Part shown: positions 40,241 to 48,813 of the stretch, piece by piece
Position numbering within the stretch: position 1 is the first letter of the stretch
Layout of the letters: each line of letters starts with the position of its first letter
Source of the DNA: Actinomadura litoris
Lineage (GTDB): Bacteria > Actinomycetota > Actinomycetes > Streptosporangiales > Streptosporangiaceae
DNA length: 64,000 nucleotides
Direction: 5' to 3'
NCBI RefSeq assembly: GCF_009733595.1
Contig: NZ_WOFH01000001.1
Span: forward strand, 851,242-915,241
Program-made: the position numbers and the translations under genes
The notes under the pieces: generated by a model
Told to the model about the DNA's origin: nothing
Database searches by the model: none
The model's input: the letters and a program-made list of their open reading frames with translations, nothing else

Positions 40241-41835
40241 TGCTCGTCCTCCTCCGGGTCGGCGGGGCGGCGGCGTGCGCGCGGCCCCGCGGTGCTCCAT
40301 GCGGTGATCCAGGTGGCGATGAGGTCGCGTCCGGCGAGCGCGACCAGCGCGGCGAAGGTCAGGGCGGTCACGGCGCCGCCCGCGAGCAGCGACGCGAACG
40401 ACGGGCCGAACGCGGCGGCCGCGAGCAGGCCCGCCGCGCAGGCCCCGGCCGCGACGAGCACGAGCCGCGCGACGTCCGCGCCGATCCGGCGCAGCGAGAC
40501 GGGCGCGACCCGGCGCCGCACCCCGGCCAGCATCAGCACGGCGGCGAGCGTGATCCCGGCGGCGTTCGCGGCGGCCAGCGCGACCGTCCCCCCGGCGGCG
40601 GCGAACGCGGCGCCGACGGCGGCGGTCACGGCGAGCCCCGCCGCGAGGACGGCGGCGGGACGCCAGGTCGGGCGGCCGTGCGCGAAGAACGCCCGCGCGG
40701 CGAGCCCCACCGTCGTCTGCCCCCACAGCCCGAGCGCGTACACCCGCATGATCGCGGCCGTGCCGCCGGTGTCGGCGGCGGTGAACGCGCCGTGCTCGAA
40801 CAGCGCCGCGACGATGGCGGGCGCGAACGCGACCAGGTAGGCGGTCGCGCACAGCACCATGCCGCTGACGACGGCGAGGTCGCGCTGGATCTGGGCGGCG
40901 ACGCGGCGGGTGTCGCCGTCCGCCGAGGCGCGCGCGAGCCTCGGGAACGTCACCGTGACGATCAGCAGCGACAGCACCATCGGGACCTGCGCGACCTTCT
41001 GCGCGTAGTTGAGCTGGGAGATCGACCCGGCGGCGAGCCCCGAGCCGAGGAACCGCTCGACGAACACCTGCGCCTGCCGCGTCACCGTGTACACGACGAT
41101 GGGCACGACGGCCGCGACCCCGAGCCTGATCTCCTTCCCCGTCGGCCGCGCGACCGGCTGGACGGGCCCCGAGCGCAGGCACCGCACGAACGCGGGCGCC
41201 TGCACCGCGACCATCAGGACGCTGCCGCACGCGACCCCGATCGCCGCGCTGGTGACGCCGACCGTCCCGGACAGCCCCGCGATCAGCGCGAGGATGCCGA
41301 CGTTGTAGGCGAGGTAGATCGCGGCCGGGGGCCCGAACCGGTGGTGGGCGCGCAGCGTCGCGCTCATGAACCCGGCGACCCCGAACGTCACGACCGTGAC
41401 CGCCGTCAGCCGGACGCACAGCACGGCGGGCCCCACCTGCGTGAGTCCGGGCGCGAGCACGCCGACGACCAGCGGCGCGCCGGCCGCGAGCGCCAGCGTG
41501 ACCAGCGCGAGGCCCGCCACCATGCGCGGCAGCGTCGCGCCGACGAACGGCCGCACCCCGTGCCCGCCCGCGAGCAGCCGCGTGACGGCGGGGACCATCA
41601 GCAGCGCCATCGCGTCCTCGATGAGCAGCGGCGACACGGTCTCGGGGATCGTCCAGGCGACGAGGAAGGCGTCGGTGCTGCCGCTCGCGCCGAACAGGTC
41701 GGCCATCGCGAGGTCGCGCAGGAAGCCGAGCGCGGTGCCGCCCGCGATCAGCGCGGCCGACAGCGCGGCGGCCCGTCCGACCGAGGCGCTCGGCGCCCGC
41801 GCCGGCCGGCGCGTCGCGGTTCCGGTGGCCGTCAT
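40237..41835 (-). CDS. MurJ/Wzx-type lipid-linked oligosaccharide flippase
   Basis: A 532-residue polytopic protein of the MOP flippase superfamily (MviN/MurJ branch), with about 14 hydrophobic helices. Diagnostic segments are LGFLRDLAMADLFGASGSTDAF near the N-terminus and NYAQKVAQVPMVL in the middle. In a polysaccharide operon next to a polymerase and priming transferase it most likely acts as the Wzx-like exporter of undecaprenyl-linked repeat units; translocation of lipid II is the alternative family role. The N-terminus is short and Arg-rich and the C-terminus is acidic (PADPEEDEQ). Four-bp overlaps on both sides. Confidence 0.88.
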   Translation of the reverse strand: MTATGTATRRPARAPSASVGRAAALSAALIAGGTALGFLRDLAMADLFGASGSTDAFLVAWTIPETVSPLLIEDAMALLMVPAVTRLLAGGHGVRPFVGATLPRMVAGLALVTLALAAGAPLVVGVLAPGLTQVGPAVLCVRLTAVTVVTFGVAGFMSATLRAHHRFGPPAAIYLAYNVGILALIAGLSGTVGVTSAAIGVACGSVLMVAVQAPAFVRCLRSGPVQPVARPTGKEIRLGVAAVVPIVVYTVTRQAQVFVERFLGSGLAAGSISQLNYAQKVAQVPMVLSLLIVTVTFPRLARASADGDTRRVAAQIQRDLAVVSGMVLCATAYLVAFAPAIVAALFEHGAFTAADTGGTAAIMRVYALGLWGQTTVGLAARAFFAHGRPTWRPAAVLAAGLAVTAAVGAAFAAAGGTVALAAANAAGITLAAVLMLAGVRRRVAPVSLRRIGADVARLVLVAAGACAAGLLAAAAFGPSFASLLAGGAVTALTFAALVALAGRDLIATWITAWSTAGPRARRRPADPEEDEQ

Positions 41836-43148
41836 CGGCGCGGTTCCGGGCCGAGGGCCCGCGCGGTCGCCGCGCCGAGCAGGATCGCGATGAGCACGCA
41901 GGTCGGCCCGCCGAGGTCGGCGTAGAGGAAGTTGGTCAGCAGGAACGTCATGACCCCGGCGCCGATCAGCCAGAACGGGTCGCGGACGCGGCGCCGCGTC
42001 CACAGCCCGCCGAGGATCGCCGCGACCAGCGCCGCGAACCCGGCGAACCCCGCGACGCCCTGCTCGGACAGGATCAGCAGGTACTCGTTGTGCGGCGACA
42101 GCAGCGGCTCGCGGACGTAGCCGTTGACCGGGTCCTGGGTCTCGCTGCCGGACGACAGCTCGATCGTCGCGTAGGTGTCGCGGTAGGCGGGGAAGTTCTT
42201 CACGCCGACGCCGGTGAGCGGATGGTCCTCCCAGATCCGCCCGGCGGCGCCCCACAGCAGGTACCGGTCACTGACCGACTGGTCGGGGGAGGACGTGACC
42301 ACGCCCGCGATCGACCGCGACCGCGCGACCACCGCCTGCGCCCCGCCGCCGAGGCCCGCGACGACGACGAGCAGCAGCGCGGCGCAGCACACCAGCGTCC
42401 GCACCGCGAGCCAGCGGTCGTAGACGACCAGCATCAGCACGGCGGCGGCGCCGAGCGCGAGCCAGGTCCCCCGGCTGAGCGCGCCCGCGAGCGCGACCGC
42501 CAGCACCCCGAGCCCGCCGATCGCCGCGAGGACCGCCCCCGGCCCGTGCCGGGGGGCCTCCAGCGCGAACGCGGTGAGGATCAGGACGGCGAACCCGACG
42601 ATGACCGACAGCGCCATGACGTCGACGGCGCCGAACGTCCCGACCGCGCGGATCGCCCGGCCGTCGATGGTCGCGCCGTGCCCGGTCGTGGTCTGCCAGA
42701 TGCCGTAGGCGGCCTCGGCGAGCCCGAGGGCGAGCACGGCCGCGCAGACGATGCCGAGGTCGCGGCGGTCCCGGACGAGCAGCACGACCGCCAGCGGCAC
42801 CAGCACGAAGATCTGGAGGCAGCGCGCGTAGCCGGGCAGGCTCGCCCCGATGTCGGACGAGCACACCGTGCTCACGCCGAGCCCGAGCACCAGCGGCCCG
42901 AACGCGAGCGGCGCCGGGCGCGGCACCTCGGCCCGCCGCGTCACCGCGAGGAACACCGCGACCAGGACGAGCCCGGCGCTCGCGACGTCCCCGGCGGTGA
43001 CCTGGACGCCCTCGCCCGTCCCGGCCCCTCCCGAGGGGAGGCCGACGCACAGCACGGTCACCGCGACCAGCCAGCTCGGCCGCCGCGCCCAGTCCGCCAC
43101 GGCCGGGTCGGCCCAGAACGGGCGCGCGGCCACCGCGTGCGCGTTCAC
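41832..43148 (-). CDS. O-antigen ligase/polymerase-like membrane protein
   Basis: The 438-residue protein has about ten membrane helices and the Wzy/WaaL-type large periplasmic loop with DHPLTGVGVKNFP and SPHNEYLLILSEQGVAG, the conserved H-N-x-(Y/F)-L signature of O-antigen ligases (PF04932). It polymerises or ligates exported repeat units on the outer face of the membrane. The GTG at 43148 is used because it overlaps the upstream stop as GTGA, in line with the rest of the operon, and precedes the first helix. Ligase and polymerase members cannot be told apart by sequence; the operon context favours polymerase. Confidence 0.88.
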   Translation of the reverse strand: MNAHAVAARPFWADPAVADWARRPSWLVAVTVLCVGLPSGGAGTGEGVQVTAGDVASAGLVLVAVFLAVTRRAEVPRPAPLAFGPLVLGLGVSTVCSSDIGASLPGYARCLQIFVLVPLAVVLLVRDRRDLGIVCAAVLALGLAEAAYGIWQTTTGHGATIDGRAIRAVGTFGAVDVMALSVIVGFAVLILTAFALEAPRHGPGAVLAAIGGLGVLAVALAGALSRGTWLALGAAAVLMLVVYDRWLAVRTLVCCAALLLVVVAGLGGGAQAVVARSRSIAGVVTSSPDQSVSDRYLLWGAAGRIWEDHPLTGVGVKNFPAYRDTYATIELSSGSETQDPVNGYVREPLLSPHNEYLLILSEQGVAGFAGFAALVAAILGGLWTRRRVRDPFWLIGAGVMTFLLTNFLYADLGGPTCVLIAILLGAATARALGPEPRR

Positions 43149-44584
43149 CCGGGGTCCCGGCAGAGCATGGCCCGCGCGGTCAGCAGCAGGATCCGCAGGT
43201 CGGACGCGAACGACCAGTGGTCGATGTAGTGGTTGTCCAGGCGCGCCCGCAGCTCGATGGAGGTGTCGCCCCGGAACCCGTGGACCTGCGCCCAGCCCGT
43301 CATCCCCACCGGCACGCGGTGCCGCAGCCGGTAGCCGGGGCAGGTCCGGGAGAACTGCTCGACGAAGTGCGGGCGTTCCGGACGCGGCCCCACCAGGCTC
43401 ATGTCGCCCCGGACGACGTTCCACAGCTGCGGCAGCTCGTCGAAGGAGGAGCGCCGCAGGAACCGTCCGACGGGGCCGACGCGGTCGTCGTCCTCGACCG
43501 TCCAGCGGGTGTCGGACTCCTCCTCGTCCACCGGCTTCAGCGTGCGGAACTTCAGCAGCACGAACTCCTCGCCGCCGAGCCCGACCCGCCGCTGCCGGAA
43601 CAGCACGCCGGGCCCGCCTTCCAGCCGGACGGCCAGCGCGCACGCGGCGAGCAGCGGCGCCGCGCCGACCAGCAGCAGGCTCGCCACGACGAGGTCGAAC
43701 ACGCGTTTGGCGAGCCGGGCGCCCGGTTCGCGCAGCGGCCAGTCCACCCGCGCGCACGGCAGCCCGGCGAGGTACTCGCGCCGCGCCGCCGCGACCGGCA
43801 CCACGTCCGAGGGCGGCTGGACGAGCAGCGTCTCGCACGCCAGCCCGAACGAGACGCGCAGCACCGCGTCCAGCTGGCCGGCGCCGATGTCCTCGGCGAC
43901 GACCATGACCGTGTCGGCGCCGTGGTCGCGGACGAGCGCCGGGAGGTCGGTGGTCCCGCCGAGCACGGGCAGCGCGGCCGCCGCGTCCGGCGGACCGGCC
44001 GTGACCTGCCCGACCGGCACCAGCCCGAACTCGCCGCGCACCCGCAGCAGGTGCACGACGTGCGCGGCCGCCGCGCCGGTGCCGACGACCAGCGCGAGCC
44101 GCGCGCGGGTGCGGCGACATCGGTAGGTCCGGACGGCGGCGTGCGCGACCGCGCGGGCCCCGAGCGACAGCCCGCACGCGACCACCCCGATCCAGACCAC
44201 CGTGAACCAGGACGAGCCGGGCACCATCGCCGCGACCAGCACCCCGACGGCCAGCGCGCGGACGAGCACCGGCCGCAGGTCGGCCAGCAGCGAGGGGCTG
44301 CGCCTGACCCGGTACAGGCCGCCCGCCGCGTTCAGCCCGACCACCACGACGGACGCGAGCATCGACGCTCCCCCGGCCCGGACCTGGAGGGAGGCCACCG
44401 CCGTCGAGGCGGCCCAGGCGTCGGCGAGCGCGAGGCACGCCGGATACAGCCGGGCGAGGACGCGGGACCCGGCCGCGCGGCGGTCGGGCAGCAGGGGCAG
44501 GGCGGCGGCGTCACCGGACGTGGGAGAGAGATCCGAGTGGGGCGCCCCCGGATCGAGGGATGCGCTCAGCCCCTGGGCTCTCAT
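43145..44584 (-). CDS. Polyprenyl glycosylphosphotransferase (priming enzyme)
   Basis: A 479-residue WcaJ/WbaP-type enzyme that starts each repeat unit by moving a sugar-1-phosphate onto undecaprenyl phosphate. The N-terminal half has four or five membrane helices and a Rossmann-like cytoplasmic domain (LALVVGTGAAAAHVVHLLR). The C-terminal catalytic domain has KRVFDLVVASLLLVG (re-entrant helix), LLKFRTLK, SSFDELPQLWNV with the catalytic Asp-Glu, and GPRPERPHFVEQF. It is the first gene of the operon, preceded by a 656-bp gap. It has a weak ribosome-binding site (GTGAG). Confidence 0.93.
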   Translation of the reverse strand: MRAQGLSASLDPGAPHSDLSPTSGDAAALPLLPDRRAAGSRVLARLYPACLALADAWAASTAVASLQVRAGGASMLASVVVVGLNAAGGLYRVRRSPSLLADLRPVLVRALAVGVLVAAMVPGSSWFTVVWIGVVACGLSLGARAVAHAAVRTYRCRRTRARLALVVGTGAAAAHVVHLLRVRGEFGLVPVGQVTAGPPDAAAALPVLGGTTDLPALVRDHGADTVMVVAEDIGAGQLDAVLRVSFGLACETLLVQPPSDVVPVAAARREYLAGLPCARVDWPLREPGARLAKRVFDLVVASLLLVGAAPLLAACALAVRLEGGPGVLFRQRRVGLGGEEFVLLKFRTLKPVDEEESDTRWTVEDDDRVGPVGRFLRRSSFDELPQLWNVVRGDMSLVGPRPERPHFVEQFSRTCPGYRLRHRVPVGMTGWAQVHGFRGDTSIELRARLDNHYIDHWSFASDLRILLLTARAMLCRDPG

Positions 44585-44912
44585 TGACTCACCACTTTCC
44601 CTACCGCCGATTACGGGGACACACGAGCGCCACGATCAGCATCGCAGCAGTCCGCCGCACAGATCACCGCTCTTTAACGAAGGGCGCCCCAACCTTGAAT
44701 AGAAGATCAACACAGGCAGGAACCCCAGCCCACAGCTCGTTTCACCGAATCACCCACCTGACACCCGCCGCCGGGCAATCTTCCTTCCAAAACCCTTTAC
44801 CAGCGCCATTGCGTCCCCCTTTCCGGCGAATGTGAGAAATGCAGCGATCACCCCGTACCGGGCCCGCCGGGGCCGCCCGGCACGGCACGACGCGCCCGGC
44901 GGGCCGGTCCGC

Positions 44913-45004
44913 CGCGTCCGGCGGCGCGGTACGGCGTGTCCGGCGGCGCGCGGTACGGCGTGTCCGGCGGCGCGGTACGGCGCGTCCGGCGGCGCGCGGT
45001 ACGG
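44913..45004. repeat. Tandem repeat, four 22/24-bp units
   Basis: Units at 44913-44934, 44935-44958, 44959-44980 and 44981-45004 share the core tccggcggcg and the end ggtacgg. Lengths alternate 22, 24, 22, 24, so the array is also two copies of a 46-bp unit. It lies in the non-coding gap upstream of the transpeptidase gene. Confidence 0.85.
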
Positions 45005-45194
45005 CGCGCGCCGGGGCGTCCGACACGTGGCCGGCGACACGGCAGGGCGCCGTACCTGGCGCGACACGGTCATGGAAAGATCCAGGAACCGGTCCCGTAC
45101 CACGAACCTTCGGGGCACGATGGACGTCACAAGTGATCGGACGCGAAACCCGGCCGCCGGCCGGGCATGAGGCTCGTTCCGTAGAAGATCGTGT

Positions 45195-45221
45195 CGCGGG
45201 TCCCCGCTAGCGCGACCCGCG
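45195..45221 (+). promoter_or_regulatory. Hairpin in the L,D-transpeptidase leader
   Basis: CGCGGGTC (45195-45202) pairs with GACCCGCG (45214-45221), 20 bp before the GTG start. It may control translation or transcription of the transpeptidase; it is not followed by a U-tract. Confidence 0.35.
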
Positions 45222-45240
45222 TTGCTGATGAGGGAGAACG

Positions 45241-46473
45241 GTGCGAGGTAAGGCCTTGGTGCTTGCCCTGGTCATGGGGCTGGCGGCGGCGTGCGGCGGC
45301 AGTGACGGTACGGGCGGCACCACCGCCAAGGGCGGCGAGGAGGGTGCGCCGCGGGTGGCGATCACCCCGGCCAACGGCGACGGCCGCGCGCGTCCGGACG
45401 CGGGGATCACCATCACCGCGTCCGGCGGGAAGCTCAGCCAGGTGTCGGTCAAGCTGAAGAGCGCCGACATCCCCGGCACGCTCTCCGCCGACAAGACGAG
45501 CTGGCGCTCCACCTGGACGCTCGTCCCCGGCAACCGCTACCAGGTGTCGGCGACGGCGACCTCCCCCAAGGGCAAGGCCACCACCGCGACCAGCGCGTTC
45601 CGCACGTCCAAGGCAACCGCAGCGACCACGATCAACAACGTCATCCCGAGCCCGGGCGAGACCGTCGGTACCGGTATGCCGGTCTTCGTCCAGTTCAGCA
45701 AGGAAGTCCCGGTCAAGGCCCGTCCCGCCGTCGAGCGCGCCATCGAGATCACCTCGACGACCCCGACCGAGGGCGCCTGGCGGTGGCTGACCGCGGGCGA
45801 GTCGTTCAACGGCCTCCCCTCGGTGGTGTTCCGGCCGAAGCAGCCGTGGGCGCCGCGCCAGCGCGTCTCGGTCACCGTCCACTACGCGGGCCTCAAGATC
45901 GGCGACAAGGTCTTCGGCGACAAGGACGTGACCCGCTCGTTCCGCATCGGCGACTCCCACACGATCAACGTCAACGCCAAGACGCACAAGCTGGTCGTCA
46001 AGAAGAACGGCAGCACGGTCCGCTCGTGGGGCGTGAGCCTCGGCGCGGGCGGCGACCGGCAGGCCGACGGCGTCGACCACCTGCTCACCACCAGCGGCGT
46101 CCACCTCACGATGGACCGCAGCCGCCTGGAGCGCATGCGCCCGCCCGGCAAGAAGAAGGGCGACCCCGGCTGGTACGACGAGCAGGTCCCCTGGGCCACC
46201 CGCATCTCCAACAGCGGCGAGTACATCCACCAGAACATGGACGACCCGTCCTGCCTCGGAAACCGCAACTGCAGCCACGGCTGCGTCCGCTCCCCCGCCG
46301 CCTCCGCGCAGTGGTTCTACAACTGGGCCTACCGCGGCGACATGGTCACCATCACCGGGACCAAGCGCGACCTCCAGTGGACGAACGGCTGGGCCTACTG
46401 GCAGCTCCCCTTCACCAAGTGGACCTCGGGCGGCGCCCTCGGCAAGCCGGTGACCACCGGCAAGGCCGCCTGA
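45241..46473 (+). CDS. Lipoprotein L,D-transpeptidase (YkuD)
   Basis: It makes 3-3 peptidoglycan cross-links at the cell surface. The 410-residue product has a lipoprotein signal peptide with lipobox LAAAC (Cys18), a Gly/Thr linker, two Ig-like domains (about 38-125 and 130-237) and a C-terminal YkuD domain (about 240-365). The catalytic motif is SHGCVRS with His346 and Cys348; His330 (GEYIHQN) also matches the family. This is the LdtMt2-like layout of actinobacteria, normally insensitive to most penicillins. The GTG start follows GGGAG. It is followed after 5 bp by the GNAT gene. Confidence 0.95.
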   Translation: MRGKALVLALVMGLAAACGGSDGTGGTTAKGGEEGAPRVAITPANGDGRARPDAGITITASGGKLSQVSVKLKSADIPGTLSADKTSWRSTWTLVPGNRYQVSATATSPKGKATTATSAFRTSKATAATTINNVIPSPGETVGTGMPVFVQFSKEVPVKARPAVERAIEITSTTPTEGAWRWLTAGESFNGLPSVVFRPKQPWAPRQRVSVTVHYAGLKIGDKVFGDKDVTRSFRIGDSHTINVNAKTHKLVVKKNGSTVRSWGVSLGAGGDRQADGVDHLLTTSGVHLTMDRSRLERMRPPGKKKGDPGWYDEQVPWATRISNSGEYIHQNMDDPSCLGNRNCSHGCVRSPAASAQWFYNWAYRGDMVTITGTKRDLQWTNGWAYWQLPFTKWTSGGALGKPVTTGKAA

Positions 46474-46478
46474 GCCCG

Positions 46479-47066
46479 GTGGACTCCTGGAGCGGCCGGC
46501 GGGTACGGCTGCGCGGAATCGAGCCCGACGACTGGCAGGCGTTCAAGGAGTTCGACGCCCATTCCGCGGATATGCGCAGCGGCGACATGCTGCACCCGCC
46601 GCGCTCCGACGAGGGCTACCGCCGGTGGGCCCTGGACGAGGCGACCCGCCCGCCGGACGGCGACGAGTTCCGGCTGGCCATCGCCACCGCGCGGGACGGC
46701 GTGCTCGTCGGGACCGTGAACACCGTGGACGCCGACCCGAGGGCGGGGCGCTTCGGCTACGGCGTCGCGATCGGCCACCGGCACCAGCGGCGCGGCTACG
46801 CCCGCGAGGCGATCGGGCTGCTGCTCGCCTTCATGTTCGGCGAACGCCGCTACCACAAATGCGAAGTCGGGATCTACGCGTTCAACGAGCCCTCACTGCG
46901 GCTGCACCGCTCCCTCGGTTTCACCGAGGAAGGGCGGCTGCGCGACCACGAGTACCTCGCGGGCGCCCATCACGACCTGGTCCTGCTGGGGCTCACCGCC
47001 GACGAGTTCGCCGAGCGCCGCCCGTTCCCGGCGCTTCCCGATGTCAGCGGTGGCTCAGAACGTTGA
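46479..47066 (+). CDS. GNAT-family N-acetyltransferase (RimJ/RimL-like)
   Basis: A 195-residue acetyl-CoA-dependent acetyltransferase. It shows the RimJ/RimL pattern: VRLRGIEPDDWQAF at the start, the acetyl-CoA loop near GVAIGHRHQRRGYAREAIGLLL (Q/RxxGxG/A with RRGYA), and NEPSLRLHRSLGFTEEGRLRD toward the end. The GTG at 46479 begins 6 bp after the transpeptidase stop, with no strong ribosome-binding site, so translation is probably coupled. The gene overlaps the convergent VOC gene by 23 bp. The acceptor could be a ribosomal protein, small amine or drug; not determinable. Confidence 0.9.
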   Translation: MDSWSGRRVRLRGIEPDDWQAFKEFDAHSADMRSGDMLHPPRSDEGYRRWALDEATRPPDGDEFRLAIATARDGVLVGTVNTVDADPRAGRFGYGVAIGHRHQRRGYAREAIGLLLAFMFGERRYHKCEVGIYAFNEPSLRLHRSLGFTEEGRLRDHEYLAGAHHDLVLLGLTADEFAERRPFPALPDVSGGSER

Positions 47067-47391
47067 CCACCCTCCCGCTGGGGTCGCGGACGAAGAAGCG
47101 CCGCACCCCCCATTCCTCGTCCTGGAGGGGATGGACGATCTCGGCGCCGCTCGCCCGGACGGCGTCGTAGGCGGCGTCCACGTCCTCCACCTCGACGCTC
47201 ATGTCGGGGACGACCGGCGCCGTCAGGTCCTCGGTCATGACGCTGATCTGCGCCGGCGGGGTGGAGGGCGAGGCCAGTGTCACGATCCAACCGTGGTTCA
47301 TGACCTCCTCGAACCCGAGCAGGCCGTAGAACTCCCGGCTCTCCTCCACGGCCTCCGACCGGACGTTGGGCACGACACGGCGAACGGTCAT
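47044..47391 (-). CDS. Small VOC-family protein
   Basis: A 115-residue single VOC module (glyoxalase/bleomycin-resistance type): VRSEAVEESREFYGLLGF, then a central SVEVEDVDAAYDAVRASGAEIV and the C-terminal VRRFFVRDPSGRVVNVLSH. The length equals one half-barrel pair, so it should act as a homodimer. The start is placed at the ATG ending at 47391, since GGAG sits 6 nt upstream; the in-frame ATG four codons earlier has no such site. Function (metal-dependent enzyme or binding protein) is open. Confidence 0.85.
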   Translation of the reverse strand: MTVRRVVPNVRSEAVEESREFYGLLGFEEVMNHGWIVTLASPSTPPAQISVMTEDLTAPVVPDMSVEVEDVDAAYDAVRASGAEIVHPLQDEEWGVRRFFVRDPSGRVVNVLSHR

Positions 47392-47491
47392 TCGGAACTC
47401 CATCACGGCAGGGACGGCGGTACGCCTGGGCCCAGCTCACGCTATCGCGGGCGAACGACATCGCCCGCGACGCGCTCGCCCGGCGCACGGC

Positions 47492-47920
47492 CTACGCGCG
47501 GAGGGCCCCGGTGGTCGCGCGGGCCAGGGTGAGGAGTTCGTCGTGGCGGGCGGACGGCCCGGACGTGAGCCGCCCCGCGATCGCGGCGGTGACCGCCGTC
47601 CGGAAGCGGGCGACCAGCTCCACACCCTGATCGTCGAGTGACACCCGGGTCACCCGGCGGTCGTCCGGATCGGGGCGCCGCCGGACCAGCCCGCGCCGCT
47701 CCAGCCGGTCGACCAGCCCGGTGACGTTGGTCTTGTCGCAGTTCAGCCGGTGCGCCAGCTCGCCGTGGGTCAGCTCGCCGGGGTCCACCAGCGTGAGCAG
47801 TTGCGCCTGCTGGGGGGTGAGGCCGAGCTCGCGGCTCACCACGCCCCTGATGCCCTCGATCACGCACGCCAGTTCGAGCAGGGCTCCGGCGACCTCCCGA
47901 TCGCCCGCTGGACGGCTCAT
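47492..47920 (-). CDS. MarR-family transcriptional regulator
   Basis: A 142-residue MarR protein with LTPQQAQLLTLVDPGELTHG, recognition helix LNCDKTNVTGLVDRLERRGLV and wing DPDDRRVTRVSLD. It is divergent from the SDR gene, and two copies of a 15-bp sequence lie in the 84-bp intergenic region. Autorepression with induction of the SDR gene by its substrate is the expected model. A cysteine in the recognition helix (NCDK) could in principle serve redox sensing, but a single Cys is weak evidence. Confidence 0.92.
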   Translation of the reverse strand: MSRPAGDREVAGALLELACVIEGIRGVVSRELGLTPQQAQLLTLVDPGELTHGELAHRLNCDKTNVTGLVDRLERRGLVRRRPDPDDRRVTRVSLDDQGVELVARFRTAVTAAIAGRLTSGPSARHDELLTLARATTGALRA

Positions 47921-47934
47921 GCGCCGAGACTACT

Positions 47935-47988
47935 TGACAGTCCATGATGTCCACTATTTAGTAGATGATCTCAACAGTCCATGACATC
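47935..47988. promoter_or_regulatory. Repeated operator-like motif between MarR and SDR genes
   Basis: ACAGTCCATGATGTC (47937-47951) and ACAGTCCATGACATC (47974-47988) are near-identical direct repeats 37 bp apart. The first overlaps a TTGACA -35 box (47935-47940) reading toward the SDR gene. The palindrome ACTATTTAGT (47952-47963 region) lies between them. Confidence 0.55.
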
Positions 47989-48004
47989 AACTAATTGGAG
48001 CATC

Positions 48005-48742
48005 ATGGGGACGCGGACACCCGACCGGGTCGCGGTCGTGACCGGAGGCTCGCGCGGGATCGGCAGGGCGACCGCACTGCGGCTGGCCGCCGACGGGATG
48101 GCGGTCGTCGTGAACTACCGGTCCGACGCCGCCGCCGCGAACCAGGTCGCCGCCGACATCGAGGCGGGCGGCGGGCGCGCCGCGGCGACGCGCGCGGACG
48201 TCGCCGAACCTGGCGAGCTGCGCGACCTGCTCGACACGGCCGAGCGGCGCTACGGCGGCCTGGACGTGCTGGTCCACAACGCGGGCGGCTACGTCCGGGG
48301 GCCGCTGGCGGAGGCCACCGACGACGACTACGCGCGGGCGTTCGCGCTGAACGCCCGCGCGACCTTCCACGTGCTGCGCGAGGCCGGGCGCCGGATGCGC
48401 GACGGCGGCCGGATCGTGTTCGTCTCGACGGCTGCCACCCTCCTCACCCCGCCGGCGCAGGCCCTCTACGCGGCGGGCAAGGTCGCCGGGGAGCACCTCG
48501 TGCGCACGTTCGCCCGCGAGATCGGCACGCGCGGCATCACGGTCAACAGCGTCCTGCCGGGCCCGACCGAGACCGAGGGGTTCGCCGCGTCCGAGGCCCC
48601 GGTCGACCTGCTCGTCGCCCAGACCCCGCTCGGCCGCCTCGGGAGGCCCGAGGACATCGCCGAGGTCATCGGCTTCCTCGCCTCGGACGCGGCGCGGTGG
48701 ATCACCGGGAAGAACATCGTCGCCGACGGCGGCCTGTCCTGA
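48005..48742 (+). CDS. SDR-family oxidoreductase
   Basis: A classical short-chain dehydrogenase of 245 residues, NADPH-preferring by its pattern. Cofactor motif TGGSRGIGRA lies at about 13-22, VHNAGG at about 93-98 is the NNAG equivalent, Ser of FVSTAA with YAAGK (Tyr/Lys at about 160-164) is the catalytic set, and VNSVLPGPTETEGF follows. The ATG at 48005 follows TTGGAG. It is FabG-like in size, but isolation beside a MarR gene suggests detoxification or xenobiotic metabolism. The C-terminus (GGLS and stop) lies in a small tandem repeat that continues downstream. Confidence 0.93.
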   Translation: MGTRTPDRVAVVTGGSRGIGRATALRLAADGMAVVVNYRSDAAAANQVAADIEAGGGRAAATRADVAEPGELRDLLDTAERRYGGLDVLVHNAGGYVRGPLAEATDDDYARAFALNARATFHVLREAGRRMRDGGRIVFVSTAATLLTPPAQALYAAGKVAGEHLVRTFAREIGTRGITVNSVLPGPTETEGFAASEAPVDLLVAQTPLGRLGRPEDIAEVIGFLASDAARWITGKNIVADGGLS

Positions 48743-48804
48743 CGCGCCTGTCCTGACCCGCGCCTGTCCTGACGCGCCTGTCCTTGCGCGGCCCGTCCTG
48801 ATGG
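48732..48804. repeat. 14-16-bp tandem repeat across the SDR stop
   Basis: Units beginning GCCTGTCCT occur at 48732, 48746, 48762 and 48776, and a degenerate one at about 48790. The first includes the SDR stop codon, so the 3' end of the gene has been tandemly duplicated into the spacer. Confidence 0.75.
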
Positions 48805-48813
48805 GTCCCGCCG

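Larger units (their letters stand above)
44585..45240. other. Intergenic region with tandem repeats and hairpins
   Basis: No gene is supported in this 656-bp gap between the divergent polysaccharide operon and the L,D-transpeptidase gene. The left part (about 44600-44840) is relatively AT-rich and should carry the operon promoter. The centre holds the 44913-45004 tandem repeat. The right part has two hairpins: CCCGGCC/GGCCGGG at 45149-45165 and CGCGGGTC/GACCCGCG at 45195-45221. Confidence 0.6.

Noticed and set aside
45000..45240. c-di-AMP (ydaO-type) riboswitch ahead of the transpeptidase gene
   Set aside because: Considered because such switches precede cell-wall genes in actinobacteria, but the conserved core sequences are absent; only simple hairpins are seen.
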